Positions 16,159 through 25,595 of a stretch of 64,000 nt of DNA are shown piece after piece. The notes beneath the pieces are model-generated. The model was given only the letters and a program-made list of their open reading frames with translations, did not search any database and was not told the DNA's origin. The number at the start of each line of letters is the position of its first letter. Position 1 is the first letter of the stretch. This DNA comes from Oligoflexia bacterium (GTDB lineage Bacteria > Bdellovibrionota > Bacteriovoracia > Bacteriovoracales > Bacteriovoracaceae), in assembly GCA_015231955.1 (NCBI GenBank), contig JADGAN010000007.1, forward strand, positions 85,608 to 149,607, given 5' to 3'. A program made the position numbers and the translations under genes.

Positions 16159-17415
16159 ATGAAAAATAGAATACAATTTTTTTCCATCACCGCCTTTTTC
16201 TCTTTGTTTATTTGTTATGCTTCTTGGGCAAAACATTTGGATTTATCATCATCTATAAAGCAAGTTTTAGATACTCATCCTGCAATTGCTGCCGCACATG
16301 CATCCTATTATGCTGAAAAAGTAAGAATTACTCCCTTGTATTTTCCTGAAAATCCCAAGATTGGTCTTATGTCAGAGAATAATATGCAGTCATGGTCGGT
16401 TTCCCAAGAGCTTTCTATTCCCATGAAATACTATTATCGTGGGTTGGCACAAGAGCAGCTAGCGTTGTCAATGCAAGAGGAGTTGACCATCAAGAAGCTG
16501 CAACTGAGAAAAGAAGTAATCATGGCCTACTATGAACTTTTTCAAAGAGAAAAATCGTTAGAGCTGCTCCAAGGCCAACGTGATCTCTTAAAACAAATTG
16601 CACGAATCGCTGAATCACGTAGGACAGTGGGGCAAGTTTCTATCCAAGATGAGATGCGAGCACACCTTGAGCAAGCAAAATTGGAAAATGACATCTTAAT
16701 GGCTGAACAAGATAAGATTGCTGCTTTAGCAAAATTAGAAGAAATTCTAGGAACAGAAAATAAAGCTACTACAAATGAACAGGAGCTTGCTGCTTTGAAA
16801 CTAGAAACACCAAAAATAACCATACAAGCAGATCAGTTAAAATCAATAGCACATTCGCTCTCTAGTGTAGACATCCCCTCTCTTAAAGCGGAGTCTTTTA
16901 AAATTACTGAAGCTTTAGCGCAAAAGACAATAGCAAAAACCAATTATTGGCCAGATTTCGAACTCTCTTATCAAAAATCACTAGAAAAAGATAATGATAA
17001 TAAAAAAGTAGCGATTGAATTCAAAATTCCTCTTTGGTTTTTTGCTAAAGAGAGCAATGAGGTTAGTGCTGCTTCAGAAAAAATAATCGGGGCACAGAAG
17101 AAATCAGAATTAGTAAAAAGGGAGTTGCAATCCCGCTTAAGTTCCCTTGCTGCCAAAATTCTGGCAAAAGAGAACATTTTAAAGTTGTATGAAACAACGT
17201 TAATTCCTCAAGGAATTTCTACCACGAACTCAGCACAATCTGCCTATAAGGCCGGCAGGGTAGGATTTTTTGAGCTTTTAGATAGTGAACGTACTGTTTA
17301 TAATCTAAGAATAAGCTTCTACCAAGAGTTAAAGGAATATACTGAGGCCATTTCTGAATTTGAAAGCAATCTTGGTCGATCGATTAGTTCATTACCATTC
17401 GAGGGTGTTTTATGA
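16159..17415 (+). CDS. cusC: Outer-membrane factor of a heavy-metal RND pump (TolC/CusC type)
   Basis: 418 residues with a signal peptide ending near ASWAKH, then the long coiled-coil helices and repeated architecture of TolC-family channels. RVGFFELLDSERTVYNL is close to the usual TolC-family C-terminal motif. It forms the outer-membrane exit duct for the adaptor and pump that follow; its stop overlaps the adaptor start (ATGA, 17412-17415), so translation is coupled. The ATG at 16159 with GGGAAG just upstream is chosen over a GTG at 16150. The gene name is by analogy; the metal could be Cu, Ag, Co, Zn or Cd. Confidence 0.85.
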   Translation: MKNRIQFFSITAFFSLFICYASWAKHLDLSSSIKQVLDTHPAIAAAHASYYAEKVRITPLYFPENPKIGLMSENNMQSWSVSQELSIPMKYYYRGLAQEQLALSMQEELTIKKLQLRKEVIMAYYELFQREKSLELLQGQRDLLKQIARIAESRRTVGQVSIQDEMRAHLEQAKLENDILMAEQDKIAALAKLEEILGTENKATTNEQELAALKLETPKITIQADQLKSIAHSLSSVDIPSLKAESFKITEALAQKTIAKTNYWPDFELSYQKSLEKDNDNKKVAIEFKIPLWFFAKESNEVSAASEKIIGAQKKSELVKRELQSRLSSLAAKILAKENILKLYETTLIPQGISTTNSAQSAYKAGRVGFFELLDSERTVYNLRISFYQELKEYTEAISEFESNLGRSISSLPFEGVL

Positions 17416-18584
17416 AAGCAATGACTACCGTTGGTTGTTTTTTGATCCTTCTCATCACCATAACTTTTGGATTAATCTCTTCCTGTAGTAAGCAAAACTC
17501 TTCTTCGCCCTCTACCCCAGAGGAAAAAGAGTACTGGACATGCTCCATGCATCCGCAAATTCACCAGGAGCAACCAGGGAAATGCCCCATCTGTGGCATG
17601 GATCTGACAAAAGTTATACCTGACAAGAACGATAACAATGACAATAAAGCAACTGATTCTCAAAACTCTAAAGCAGAGCAATCTTATCCTAGTGGGCATG
17701 GCATGATCACGCTCTCTTCCTCGCAGCAACAGATGATTGGTGTAAAGTTTGGAAAAGTGATCAAGAAAAACTCCTTTAAGATTATTAATACAGCAGGCAG
17801 GGTGGCCTTTGATCCAGAACTATTTACTGCTCAAAATGAATACCTCGAGGCCTTACGGCAAAGTGAACTTATTCATAATTCTCCCATTGGTGAGATTAAA
17901 CGTTCGGCCCATAAAATGGTAGAATCCGCAAAAATGAGATTAAAAATTCTAGGGCTCTCCAATCAACAGATTGAGGCACTTAAAAATAACTCTTCCGTTG
18001 GAACCGGTCTATTAATACCGAAAAAAGGAGAACCTCTTTGGGTTTATGCTGAGGTTTACGAGGTTGATCTCTCCTATGTCAGGCCGCAGATGAAGGCCAA
18101 CATCAAAGGACATTTTTTGGGTGGAGACAGCTTGGTCGGTGAAGTTATCTCCGTTGATCGCTTGATCAATCCAACAACCAGAACCGCTAAAGTAAGAATC
18201 GCTTTAGCTGCTTCCAACTTAGAAATAAGACCCGAATCGTATGTGGAAGTTAATATCCTTTCTCCATTGGGAGAACAATTGCTTGTGCCTTTCAATGCCA
18301 TTTTAGACTCTGGAAAAGAGTCCTGGGTATTTGTTGTCAAAGATAAAGAAAAGATAGAACCTCGAAAAATCACCATCACCAATTATTTAGGTGATGAAGT
18401 TACAGTTGGCAGTGGACTTACTGAAGGAGAAAGCATTGTCACAAGTGCTAACTTTTTAGTGGATTCTGAATCGCGACTAGTTGGCGTAAGAGAAGAAGTA
18501 AGTGCCGAAAGCGAAGAGAACAAGAACAAAATAATTTGTCCAGAAGGGAAAACGTGGCATGAGCAAATGAATCATTGTATGTGA
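17412..18584 (+). CDS. cusB: Periplasmic adaptor of a heavy-metal RND pump (CusB type)
   Basis: 390 residues. The N-terminus has a lipoprotein-like signal ending at ISSCS, so it is probably anchored by lipid. Residues about 42-66 contain YWTCSMHPQIHQEQPG and CPICGMDLTKV, the heavy-metal-binding (HMBD/YHS-like) domain that offers Met, Cys and His ligands. The membrane-fusion-protein core follows: a beta-barrel/lipoyl region with EPLWVYAEVYEVD, and later AILDSGKESWVFV. The extreme C-terminus, CPEGKTWHEQMNHCM, carries a second ligand cluster, a less common feature. It links the inner-membrane pump to the outer-membrane channel. Confidence 0.92.
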   Translation: MKAMTTVGCFLILLITITFGLISSCSKQNSSSPSTPEEKEYWTCSMHPQIHQEQPGKCPICGMDLTKVIPDKNDNNDNKATDSQNSKAEQSYPSGHGMITLSSSQQQMIGVKFGKVIKKNSFKIINTAGRVAFDPELFTAQNEYLEALRQSELIHNSPIGEIKRSAHKMVESAKMRLKILGLSNQQIEALKNNSSVGTGLLIPKKGEPLWVYAEVYEVDLSYVRPQMKANIKGHFLGGDSLVGEVISVDRLINPTTRTAKVRIALAASNLEIRPESYVEVNILSPLGEQLLVPFNAILDSGKESWVFVVKDKEKIEPRKITITNYLGDEVTVGSGLTEGESIVTSANFLVDSESRLVGVREEVSAESEENKNKIICPEGKTWHEQMNHCM

Positions 18585-18632
18585 GAATAGGTTTTTTTAA
18601 AGATAATATCTTCAACTTTATCAGGCATCATT

Positions 18633-21600
18633 ATGATTGATAAAATAATCGATTTTTCTGTTCATAACCGCTTTATCATATTTACCTTAACTCTTCTCTT
18701 GGCCATCGCAGGTTGGATGGCGCTAAAAAAAATACCGATTGATGCCATCCCTGACCTTTCGGATACACAGGTAATTATTTACACCAAATGGGATCGTTCA
18801 CCTGATATTGTCGAGGATCAGGTGACCTTTCCAATTATTAGTTCCCTTTTGGGAGCACCAAAAATAAAAGATATTCGTGGTTTTTCTGATTTTGGTTATT
18901 CTTATGTTTATGTCATTTTTGAGGATGGCACCGATCCCTACTGGGCCCGCTCACGAGTTATTGAATACCTCTCTAAAATCAATTCGCAACTTCCGCAAGG
19001 AGCACAAACCCAGCTTGGGCCTGATGCCACCGGAGTAGGATGGGTTTTTCAGTATGCACTTGTAGATCAAAGTGGAAATCACTCTTTAAGCGAACTTCGG
19101 AGTATGCAAGATTGGTTTTTAAAATATCTCTTATCGGCCACCCCTGGAGTTGCCGAAGTGGCGGCAATCGGAGGGATGCAAAAACAGTATCAAGTGAAGA
19201 TTAACCCCAATGCCCTATTAGCATACAAGATACCCATCCAAAAGATTGCCGCTGCCATTAAATCCAGTAATAATGAAATAGGTGCACGGGTAGTTGAAAT
19301 ATCTGGTGCGGAGTACATGATTAGAGGAAAGGGGTATATAAAAAATGTTACAGATATTGAAAATATTGTGCTTGATTATGAAAATGGTACTCCAATCTAT
19401 GTAAAAAATATTGCAAGAGTTAGCATCGGGCCTGAGATGCGTCGAGGAGTCAGCGATCTCGATGGAAAAGGAAATACCGTTGGCGGAGTGGTGATTATCC
19501 GCTACGGGGAAAACGCTAGTAAAGTCATCGATGCCGTAAAAGAGAAGCTAAAGCAAGTGAAGCTATCACTTCCTCCTGAAATCGAGATTGTTACTACCTA
19601 TGATCGCTCTGATCTCATAAAAAAAGCTGTCAGCACACTAACTCACGAACTCGTTCTGGAGATGATCATTGTTTCCATCATCATCTTAATTTTTCTTCTG
19701 CATATACCAAGCGCTATGATTCCCATTGTAACCTTACCTTTGGCAGTACTGATTAGCTTTATCCCTATGTATTTTTTAGGCATCAGCTCCAACATTATGA
19801 GCTTGGGAGGAATCGCGATCGCTATTGGAGCGATGGTCGATGCGGCGATTGTTGTAGTGGAAAATACCCACAAGCATGTGGAGGATTGGGAACGCCATGG
19901 TAAAGTAGGTGAGCTAAGAGATGTCATCATCACCGCCATTAAAGAAGTTGCCCCTGCTAGTTTTTACTCCTTACTTGTCATAGCAGTCTCTTTTATTCCA
20001 ATCTTTGTACTAGAAGCACAAGAGGGAAAACTTTTTAAGCCACTTGCTTATACAAAAAATCTCTCCATGATTGTAGCGGCCTTTTTAAGTATTACACTAG
20101 ATCCAGCACTACGAATTGCCATCACCTCTTTTCAGTATAAAGAATTAAAACCAGCATGGTGGTCTAAAATTAGAAATGGTATTTTAGTGGGTAAAATGTA
20201 TCCAGAAGAAGAGCACCCTTTAAGCAAGCTCTGCTTTAAAATTTATGGCCCTATTGTTGATTGGGTAGTGGAAAAAAGATATTTGGTAGTTATAGCTGCA
20301 TTTGTTGCTCTTATTTTAACCCTTCCCCTTTATTTTCGTTTAGGCCAAGAGTTCATGCCTCCTCTCAATGAAGGTAGTATTCTCTATATGCCTACGACGA
20401 TGCCAGGGATCTCTGTCCAAGCAGCTCAAGATCTCCTCATTCGCCAAGACCAAGTCTTGAAATCGTTTCCAGAGGTCGAAAGAGTCTTTGGCAAGGCCGG
20501 ACGTGCAGAGAGCGCAACCGACCCAGCTCCCTTTTCCATGATGGAAACTACCATCATTTTAAAAGACCAACGCGACTGGAGACATAAAGAACGTTGGTAC
20601 TCATTCCTACCCTCCTTTATGCAATGGCCTTTTAAAAAAATTTGGCCACCTTTCTTAAGTTATGAAGAGTTAATTGCTGAAATGGATGCAAAAACAAAAT
20701 TTCCAGGGACCACCAACGCTTGGACTATGCCTATTCGCAATCGTATTGATATGCTCACCACGGGAATTCGTACTCCCGTGGGAATAAAAATTATGGGTAA
20801 CGATCTCGCCCAAATTGAAAAGATTGGAATTCAACTAGAAAAAATCTTAACCAACGTCAGCGGCACTCGTAGCGTCTTTGCCGAAAGAGTAACTGGCGGA
20901 TACTTTTTAGATTTTATTTTTAATCGCGAAAAATTGGCCCGCTATGGGATCACCATTGGTGAGGCCCAAGATGTTTTAATGACAGCAGTAGGAGGTGAAC
21001 CCGTAACCACCACCATTGAAGGAAGAGAACGTTATACTGTCAATATCCGCTACTCCTACGATTATCGCAGTAATATTGATTCATTAAAGCGAGTTCTACT
21101 TTCTACACCTAAAGGGGCGCTAATCCCACTGGGTGAAGTGGCGCAGATTGAAATGATCCAAGGGCCAGCAATGATTCGTAATGAAAACGGTCTTCTCACA
21201 AGCTATGTTTACATCGACATTGCCAATATTGATGTAGGCACATTCGTTAACAATGCCAAGAAGCTGGTTCAAGAAAAATTAAAACTCCCGACAGGAGTTG
21301 CCCTAGTTTGGAGCGGGCAATATGAGAACATGCAAAGAGTAGCAGAAAAACTAAAAGTGATTATTCCCATCACTTTGCTTATTATTATTTTTCTTCTCTA
21401 TGCTAACACCAGAAATTGGACAAAAACCATGATCATTTTGCTAGCGGTTCCTTTTTCTGCCATCGGGGCCATCGTTTTCCTCTACCTCCTTGGTTACAAT
21501 ATGAGCATTGCCGTTTGGGTAGGGTTGATCGCTTTACTGGGCGTTGACGCCGAAACTGGAATCTTCATGCTCCTCTACCTTGATCTGGCCTACGAGAGAG

Positions 21601-21881
21601 CAAAGAAGGCCAATCAGATGAACTCTTTTGCCGATTTAAAGCATGCTATCCATTACGGCTCAGTAAAACGAATTCGGCCAAAAATCATGACTGTTGCAAC
21701 TCTAACAATTGCTCTTCTCCCCATTATGTGGGCCTCTACCGCCAATGCAGGTGCTGATGTGATGAAGAGGATTGCTGCTCCTATGTTGGGTGGACTCATC
21801 ACCTCTTTTGCAATGGAATTAATCGTCTATCCTGCAATCTTTGCTATCTGGAAGTGGAATTTTGAATTAAAAAAATATTGA
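18633..21881 (+). CDS. cusA: Heavy-metal efflux RND pump (CusA/CzcA type)
   Basis: 1082 residues, slightly longer than typical CusA. Starts IIDFSVHNRF, with the first helix followed by IPIDAIPDLSDTQVIIYT, the classic HME-RND start. TM4 holds GGIAIAIGAMVDAAIVVVEN with the proton-relay acidic residue. GQEFMPPLNEGSILYMPTT and the C-terminal GLIALLGVDAETGIFML are further family marks. It uses proton-motive force to expel metal ions through the tripartite complex. It lies 48 bases after the adaptor gene in the same operon. Substrate metal cannot be settled from sequence by eye. Confidence 0.95.
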   Translation: MIDKIIDFSVHNRFIIFTLTLLLAIAGWMALKKIPIDAIPDLSDTQVIIYTKWDRSPDIVEDQVTFPIISSLLGAPKIKDIRGFSDFGYSYVYVIFEDGTDPYWARSRVIEYLSKINSQLPQGAQTQLGPDATGVGWVFQYALVDQSGNHSLSELRSMQDWFLKYLLSATPGVAEVAAIGGMQKQYQVKINPNALLAYKIPIQKIAAAIKSSNNEIGARVVEISGAEYMIRGKGYIKNVTDIENIVLDYENGTPIYVKNIARVSIGPEMRRGVSDLDGKGNTVGGVVIIRYGENASKVIDAVKEKLKQVKLSLPPEIEIVTTYDRSDLIKKAVSTLTHELVLEMIIVSIIILIFLLHIPSAMIPIVTLPLAVLISFIPMYFLGISSNIMSLGGIAIAIGAMVDAAIVVVENTHKHVEDWERHGKVGELRDVIITAIKEVAPASFYSLLVIAVSFIPIFVLEAQEGKLFKPLAYTKNLSMIVAAFLSITLDPALRIAITSFQYKELKPAWWSKIRNGILVGKMYPEEEHPLSKLCFKIYGPIVDWVVEKRYLVVIAAFVALILTLPLYFRLGQEFMPPLNEGSILYMPTTMPGISVQAAQDLLIRQDQVLKSFPEVERVFGKAGRAESATDPAPFSMMETTIILKDQRDWRHKERWYSFLPSFMQWPFKKIWPPFLSYEELIAEMDAKTKFPGTTNAWTMPIRNRIDMLTTGIRTPVGIKIMGNDLAQIEKIGIQLEKILTNVSGTRSVFAERVTGGYFLDFIFNREKLARYGITIGEAQDVLMTAVGGEPVTTTIEGRERYTVNIRYSYDYRSNIDSLKRVLLSTPKGALIPLGEVAQIEMIQGPAMIRNENGLLTSYVYIDIANIDVGTFVNNAKKLVQEKLKLPTGVALVWSGQYENMQRVAEKLKVIIPITLLIIIFLLYANTRNWTKTMIILLAVPFSAIGAIVFLYLLGYNMSIAVWVGLIALLGVDAETGIFMLLYLDLAYERAKKANQMNSFADLKHAIHYGSVKRIRPKIMTVATLTIALLPIMWASTANAGADVMKRIAAPMLGGLITSFAMELIVYPAIFAIWKWNFELKKY

Positions 21882-21931
21882 CAACACTATTAACTCTATT
21901 AATACTGACTGAATATTGTCATTGCTTTTAG

Positions 21932-22082
21932 AGATGAATGTGAGGAAGAGGGTTTGAAACCCTGACTGCCCCGCAGCCGTGATGGGAACGAAAATCCATC
22001 CATCGCAAGGTGGAACAACCACTGGGAAAATCCTGGGAAGGTGGATTAGTAGGTGGCCCTAAGTCGGAATACCCATTCATCT
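21932..22082 (+). promoter_or_regulatory. Cobalamin (B12) riboswitch
   Basis: AGATGAATG at 21932-21940 pairs exactly with CATTCATCT at 22074-22082, giving a 9-bp P1 stem. Inside are the conserved core elements ACTGCCCCGCAGCCGTGATG, CCACTGGGAAAATCCTGGGA and the B12 box AAGTCGGAATACCC. The switch lies about 107 bases before cbiM. It predicts repression of the cobalt transporter by adenosylcobalamin or related forms. It acts probably by blocking translation or by termination in the CGGGAGGGG-containing stretch downstream; which of the two is not resolved here. Confidence 0.95.
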
Positions 22083-22188
22083 TAAAATCTCGGGAGGGGA
22101 AATCATGTTTTACCTATTATTGTTCACGTTCATTTTCATTTGTGATCACCTTTAAAAATATTAACGACAAAAACCAAAAGAGTAATTC

Positions 22189-22869
22189 ATGCACATCATG
22201 GAAGGTTTTCTTCCAGTCAAACATGCAGTGGGCTGGAGTCTTGCTACACTTCCCTTTATGCTACTTGGACTAAACGCAATCAAGAAACAAACAACGAATA
22301 AACCGGAATTAAAAATGTTACTGGGAGTTTCTGCTGCCTTCACTTTTGTCCTCTCTGCACTAAAGATTCCCTCTGTCACTGGAAGTTGCTCTCATCCAAC
22401 GGGAACTGCTCTTGGAGCTGTGCTCTTCGGGCCTTTAACCATGGTGCCGATTGGTGCCATTGTCTTGCTATTTCAAACATTACTTTTGGCACATGGTGGG
22501 CTCACAACCCTTGGAGCAAATATCTTTTCAATGGCCATAATGGGCCCCTTGGTGGCGTCCTTGATTTACCATCTTGGTAAGCTAGTAAAACTTCACTTGG
22601 GAGTGACTATCTTCTTGGCGGCATCCTTGGCAGACCTTCTAACCTACGTCACCACTTCATTTCAGCTGGCCCTAGCTTTTCCCGATGCGAGTGGAGGTTT
22701 TCTCACCTCTTTCATAAAATTTTCTACACTCTTTGCTCTTACGCAAATACCTCTGGCCATTAGTGAAGGATTTTTAACCGTGATCATTTTTAACATGCTA
22801 AACCGCTATAACAGTCGTGAGTTAGCTGCTCTGAAGATTTTTGAAAAAAAGGAGTGCCTCCGTCAATGA
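22189..22869 (+). CDS. cbiM: Cobalt ECF transporter S component CbiM
   Basis: 226 residues starting [13 protein letters not shown], the invariant N-terminus whose Met1-His2 amine and side chains bind Co2+ in the family. [22 protein letters not shown] and the GLTTLGAN segment are also family-typical. Six or seven hydrophobic helices. It captures Co2+ for corrin synthesis or for delivery by the CbiMNQO complex. First gene of the B12-riboswitch operon; its stop overlaps the cbiN start (ATGA). Confidence 0.97.
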   Translation: MHIMEGFLPVKHAVGWSLATLPFMLLGLNAIKKQTTNKPELKMLLGVSAAFTFVLSALKIPSVTGSCSHPTGTALGAVLFGPLTMVPIGAIVLLFQTLLLAHGGLTTLGANIFSMAIMGPLVASLIYHLGKLVKLHLGVTIFLAASLADLLTYVTTSFQLALAFPDASGGFLTSFIKFSTLFALTQIPLAISEGFLTVIIFNMLNRYNSRELAALKIFEKKECLRQ

Positions 22870-23195
22870 AAATTAAGCGCCAGCAAAATCTACTGATGTT
22901 ATCTCTAGTTGTTCTGCTTACCATTATACCGCTAGTAATAGTGAAATCACCAGCACTTAAGGCCGATGGCAAAGAGGCGGAGCTGTTTACTGGTGCCGAT
23001 GATAAAGCGACACTCATCATAAAGGAGTTGTCTCCGGAGTATAGGCCATGGTTTTCGCCCATCATGCAACCATCCAGCAGTGAGGTTGCCTCTTTGCTTT
23101 TCTCTTTACAAGCGGCCATCGGAGCTGGATTCATCGGTTACTTTTTCGGATCTCGCGCAAAAGGAGCTAACACCCATGTCAATGCTAATGAGTGA
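22866..23195 (+). CDS. cbiN: Cobalt transporter accessory protein CbiN
   Basis: 109 residues with two membrane helices (about 8-28 and 80-100) separated by a periplasmic loop. The loop holds [22 protein letters not shown], broken here as in the family: GADD...A, then YRPWF. CbiN assists cobalt loading of CbiM. The true start is the ATG at 22866, overlapping the cbiM stop and preceded by AAAAGGAG; an upstream GTG frame start is rejected. Its end overlaps cbiQ by 20 bases. Confidence 0.93.
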   Translation: MKIKRQQNLLMLSLVVLLTIIPLVIVKSPALKADGKEAELFTGADDKATLIIKELSPEYRPWFSPIMQPSSSEVASLLFSLQAAIGAGFIGYFFGSRAKGANTHVNANE

Positions 23196-23931
23196 ACTAT
23201 CCTATAGCAATAGATTGCGGTTTATGCATCCAGGAGAAAAAATATTTTTTGTTTTTTCTTGTATCATGGCATCACTTCTTGCTCGCTCCTCTTTTGTACC
23301 TTTGGCCATTGCTATTCTGGTCACCATAGTGGCAACCAAGATGGCAAAAATAAATTTGCGGTTATGGTTGCGATCGCTATTTCCAGCGATCGCCTTTGCT
23401 CTCTTGAGTTGCGTTTTAATTGTAAGCACATTCGATGCAAACAAACAAATTCCCATTGGGATTTCGCTACCCGGGATCATGGTGGCCCAACACACCCTTT
23501 CCCGCTTTTTAGGTTGTACCTCGGCGCTATTCTTTCTCATCTTAACCACACCTATCCCTGATATTACCGTTGTCCTTCGTAATCTAAAAGTGCCTGCAAT
23601 CTTATTGGATCTGCTGACAATCTGCTATCGCTCCATCTTCATCCTCATGGAGACTTGTGAGCAAATAAGGCGTGCTCAAACTTCTCGCCTTGGATATAGC
23701 AATTATCGCTCCTCTTTTCGCTCGATGGCCCTACTGGCCACTGGACTTTTTGGACGTTCGCTTACTCGAGCACACTATTCTGGGCTTGCCATGCTTTCTA
23801 GAGGTTATGAAAGTGAAGTGCGACTGCTTACCCCAGAATATCAACTATCATCACCACGCAATTTGATCATCAATATAATGTTGGGTGCTCTAATGCTAGC
23901 ATGCTCTTTAATCCTATCGGGGGGAGAGTGA
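23176..23931 (+). CDS. cbiQ: Cobalt ECF transporter T component CbiQ
   Basis: 251 residues with five or so membrane helices. The coupling-helix signature appears as RRAQTSRLGY and again in SRGY, the two A-R-G-like motifs that contact the ATPase. It couples ATP hydrolysis by CbiO to CbiM. The ATG at 23176 follows AAAAGGAG; the longer in-frame extension overlaps cbiN and is not used. Its stop overlaps the cbiO ATG. Confidence 0.93.
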   Translation: MSMLMSELSYSNRLRFMHPGEKIFFVFSCIMASLLARSSFVPLAIAILVTIVATKMAKINLRLWLRSLFPAIAFALLSCVLIVSTFDANKQIPIGISLPGIMVAQHTLSRFLGCTSALFFLILTTPIPDITVVLRNLKVPAILLDLLTICYRSIFILMETCEQIRRAQTSRLGYSNYRSSFRSMALLATGLFGRSLTRAHYSGLAMLSRGYESEVRLLTPEYQLSSPRNLIINIMLGALMLACSLILSGGE

Positions 23932-24977
23932 TGAGTGTGATGACAACAACCCTTCTTGAAGCATCCAATGTTAGCTATCACTACTGCGATAACAATAGGG
24001 CACTCGCAAATGTTAATCTCAAATTTACCAAAGGCACTCGTAGTGTAGTCCTCGGGGCCAATGGCGCAGGTAAATCTACACTGTTCATGCTACTAAACGG
24101 TCTCTATCGTCCATCCTCTGGAAAAATCTTGTTTGATGGAAAACCACTGGAGTACACCACCAAGGAACTAAAGAGGGTACGCAGTAGCATCGGTGTACTC
24201 TTTCAAGATCCAGATGCACAACTTATCTCCGCCTCTTTAAGAGAAGACGTCTCCTTTGGGCCAATGAATCTTGGACTTAATCGCCTGCTGATCAAGGAGC
24301 GCGTGAATGCGGCCCTGGCCGCGACTAGGCTCGAGGATTTGGCCGATCGCCCAGTGCACTCTTTAAGCTATGGCCAGAAAAAGCGTGCGGGAATTGCAGG
24401 ACTCTTGGCGATGCAACCAGAAGTGTTGATTTTAGATGAACCAACAGCAGGGCTTGATAAAAGAAGTCAGCAGGAGTTCTTTTATCTACTGGAACAATTG
24501 ATGGCCCATAATGGTGTCACGATTATACTTTCTACCCACGATATCGATTTGGCCTATAGCTGGGCCGATCAGGTGTACGTTCTTGATGGCGGAAAAGTCG
24601 TGGCCCATTGTGATCGCGCAAATTTTGCCAGCGAATTTCCCAAATTTGCTGGCCACGGTTTTATTCCACCTCAAGTCATCGAACTCTATTTAGCACTAAA
24701 AGAGAAAGGAGTGATTCCTCATGGGCAAGAACCACCCCGTTGTTTAAATGAACTTGCTCAAATCATCAAGAGCGATAAATTCAGAAAGGGCGACGCTCTC
24801 TCTCACATCTTCGCTCACGAAAATCCCAACGGCAATCGCGATCGCGCTCACAGAAGAATGGATTGCGATAGCGTTCACAATTGTCACGATCATGGCCAAA
24901 GTCTCGTTCACACCGGCGCTCTCTGTGATCCCAACGGCATCCAGGTTCACGCTCACATCGATAAGGGTGATGAATAA
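23931..24977 (+). CDS. cbiO: Cobalt ECF transporter ATPase CbiO with an unusual C-terminal extension
   Basis: 348 residues. Walker A is GANGAGKST, the Q-loop FQDPDAQL, the signature LSYGQKKRAGIAG, Walker B VLILDEPTAGLD and the H-loop STHDID. CbiO proteins usually end near 270-285 residues. Here residues beyond 283 run a further 65 codons, into sequence antisense to the secreted Cys-rich gene at 24781-25230. The tail holds nine His and three Cys, which could bind metal. It may equally be a lost stop or a frameshift with no function. The ATPase core is complete and should power the transporter. Confidence 0.9.
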   Translation: MSVMTTTLLEASNVSYHYCDNNRALANVNLKFTKGTRSVVLGANGAGKSTLFMLLNGLYRPSSGKILFDGKPLEYTTKELKRVRSSIGVLFQDPDAQLISASLREDVSFGPMNLGLNRLLIKERVNAALAATRLEDLADRPVHSLSYGQKKRAGIAGLLAMQPEVLILDEPTAGLDKRSQQEFFYLLEQLMAHNGVTIILSTHDIDLAYSWADQVYVLDGGKVVAHCDRANFASEFPKFAGHGFIPPQVIELYLALKEKGVIPHGQEPPRCLNELAQIIKSDKFRKGDALSHIFAHENPNGNRDRAHRRMDCDSVHNCHDHGQSLVHTGALCDPNGIQVHAHIDKGDE

Positions 24978-25230
24978 AGCGACACTCCCGGCTAACATCT
25001 CTCGACTCTGGTTCGCACACATGCCTAAAGTTATTCCACTCACACTCTCTGGATCTTTCACATTCACGATAATCAAGCCGATAACAAAAGTTATCAGGGG
25101 CAAGTGTAATAGTGTCTATGATATCTTCATCAGCATTGGCAGTTGCTGTTCCAAACGGGCCTGAAGAGATAAAAGCACAAAGTGGAAGCAACAGTAGAAA
25201 CATTGCCAACGAAAGTAAATTCTTTTTCAT
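24781..25230 (-). CDS. Secreted Cys-rich protein with three internal repeats
   Basis: 149 residues. The ATG at 25230 is preceded by AAAGGAG and opens a clean signal peptide (MKKNLLSLAMFLLLLPLCAF, cleaved near ATANA). The mature protein has three repeats of about 35 residues. Their pattern is C-x7/8-C-x5-C-x-W-x6-C, for example YRCEREPGCRWDHRERRC and FFCERDRDCRWDFRERRC. Four cysteines per unit suggest two disulfides each. It is extremely rich in Arg, Glu and Asp. Its 3' 197 bases lie antisense to the end of cbiO. Function unknown; the repeat periodicity and start site make it the more credible of the two overlapping frames. Confidence 0.7.
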   Translation of the reverse strand: MKKNLLSLAMFLLLLPLCAFISSGPFGTATANADEDIIDTITLAPDNFCYRLDYRECERSRECEWNNFRHVCEPESRDVSRECRFIHHPYRCEREPGCRWDHRERRCERDFGHDRDNCERYRNPFFCERDRDCRWDFRERRCERERRPF

Positions 25231-25388
25231 CAGACAACTCCTTTGTAAAAAAGTAGCAAAATAAAAAATATGCTCATAAAAGATCTGCTCATCTTTTATG
25301 AAAAAGAAAAAGCAATATATGTGCCAACTGCTCTTAAACAACGTTTGCAAGAGGTACATGACAAATTTGTAACAAAAAACCAACTTGA

Positions 25389-25580
25389 CGCAAATTTTCT
25401 AAAATAGTTTTGTCATTTTTGTCAAAGGGAGAAGATCGTTTTTCACACTCACTTATCTACTATAGTGATCGTCTTGGAATTAAAGGAGAGCAAGTGGTTT
25501 TTGAACTTGATCGTCCTCGTGAAAATGATCAGGCCAAGATGTATCCTGTCCGGCCATGGTTAAAAGAACTCAGTGCCTGA
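25389..25580 (+). pseudogene. Open-frame remnant, C-terminal part of an unidentified protein
   Basis: A 63-codon plus-strand frame without a credible ATG. The text is protein-like (YYSDRLGIKGEQVVFELD, then MYPVRPWLKELSA) and ends at TGA 25578-25580. A TGA closes it upstream. It probably is the surviving 3' end of a displaced gene. The gap from 25231 to 25595 holds nothing else apart from the promoter expected for the Cys-rich gene. Family not recognised. Confidence 0.3.
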
Positions 25581-25595
25581 AATCGGGGAGGGACA

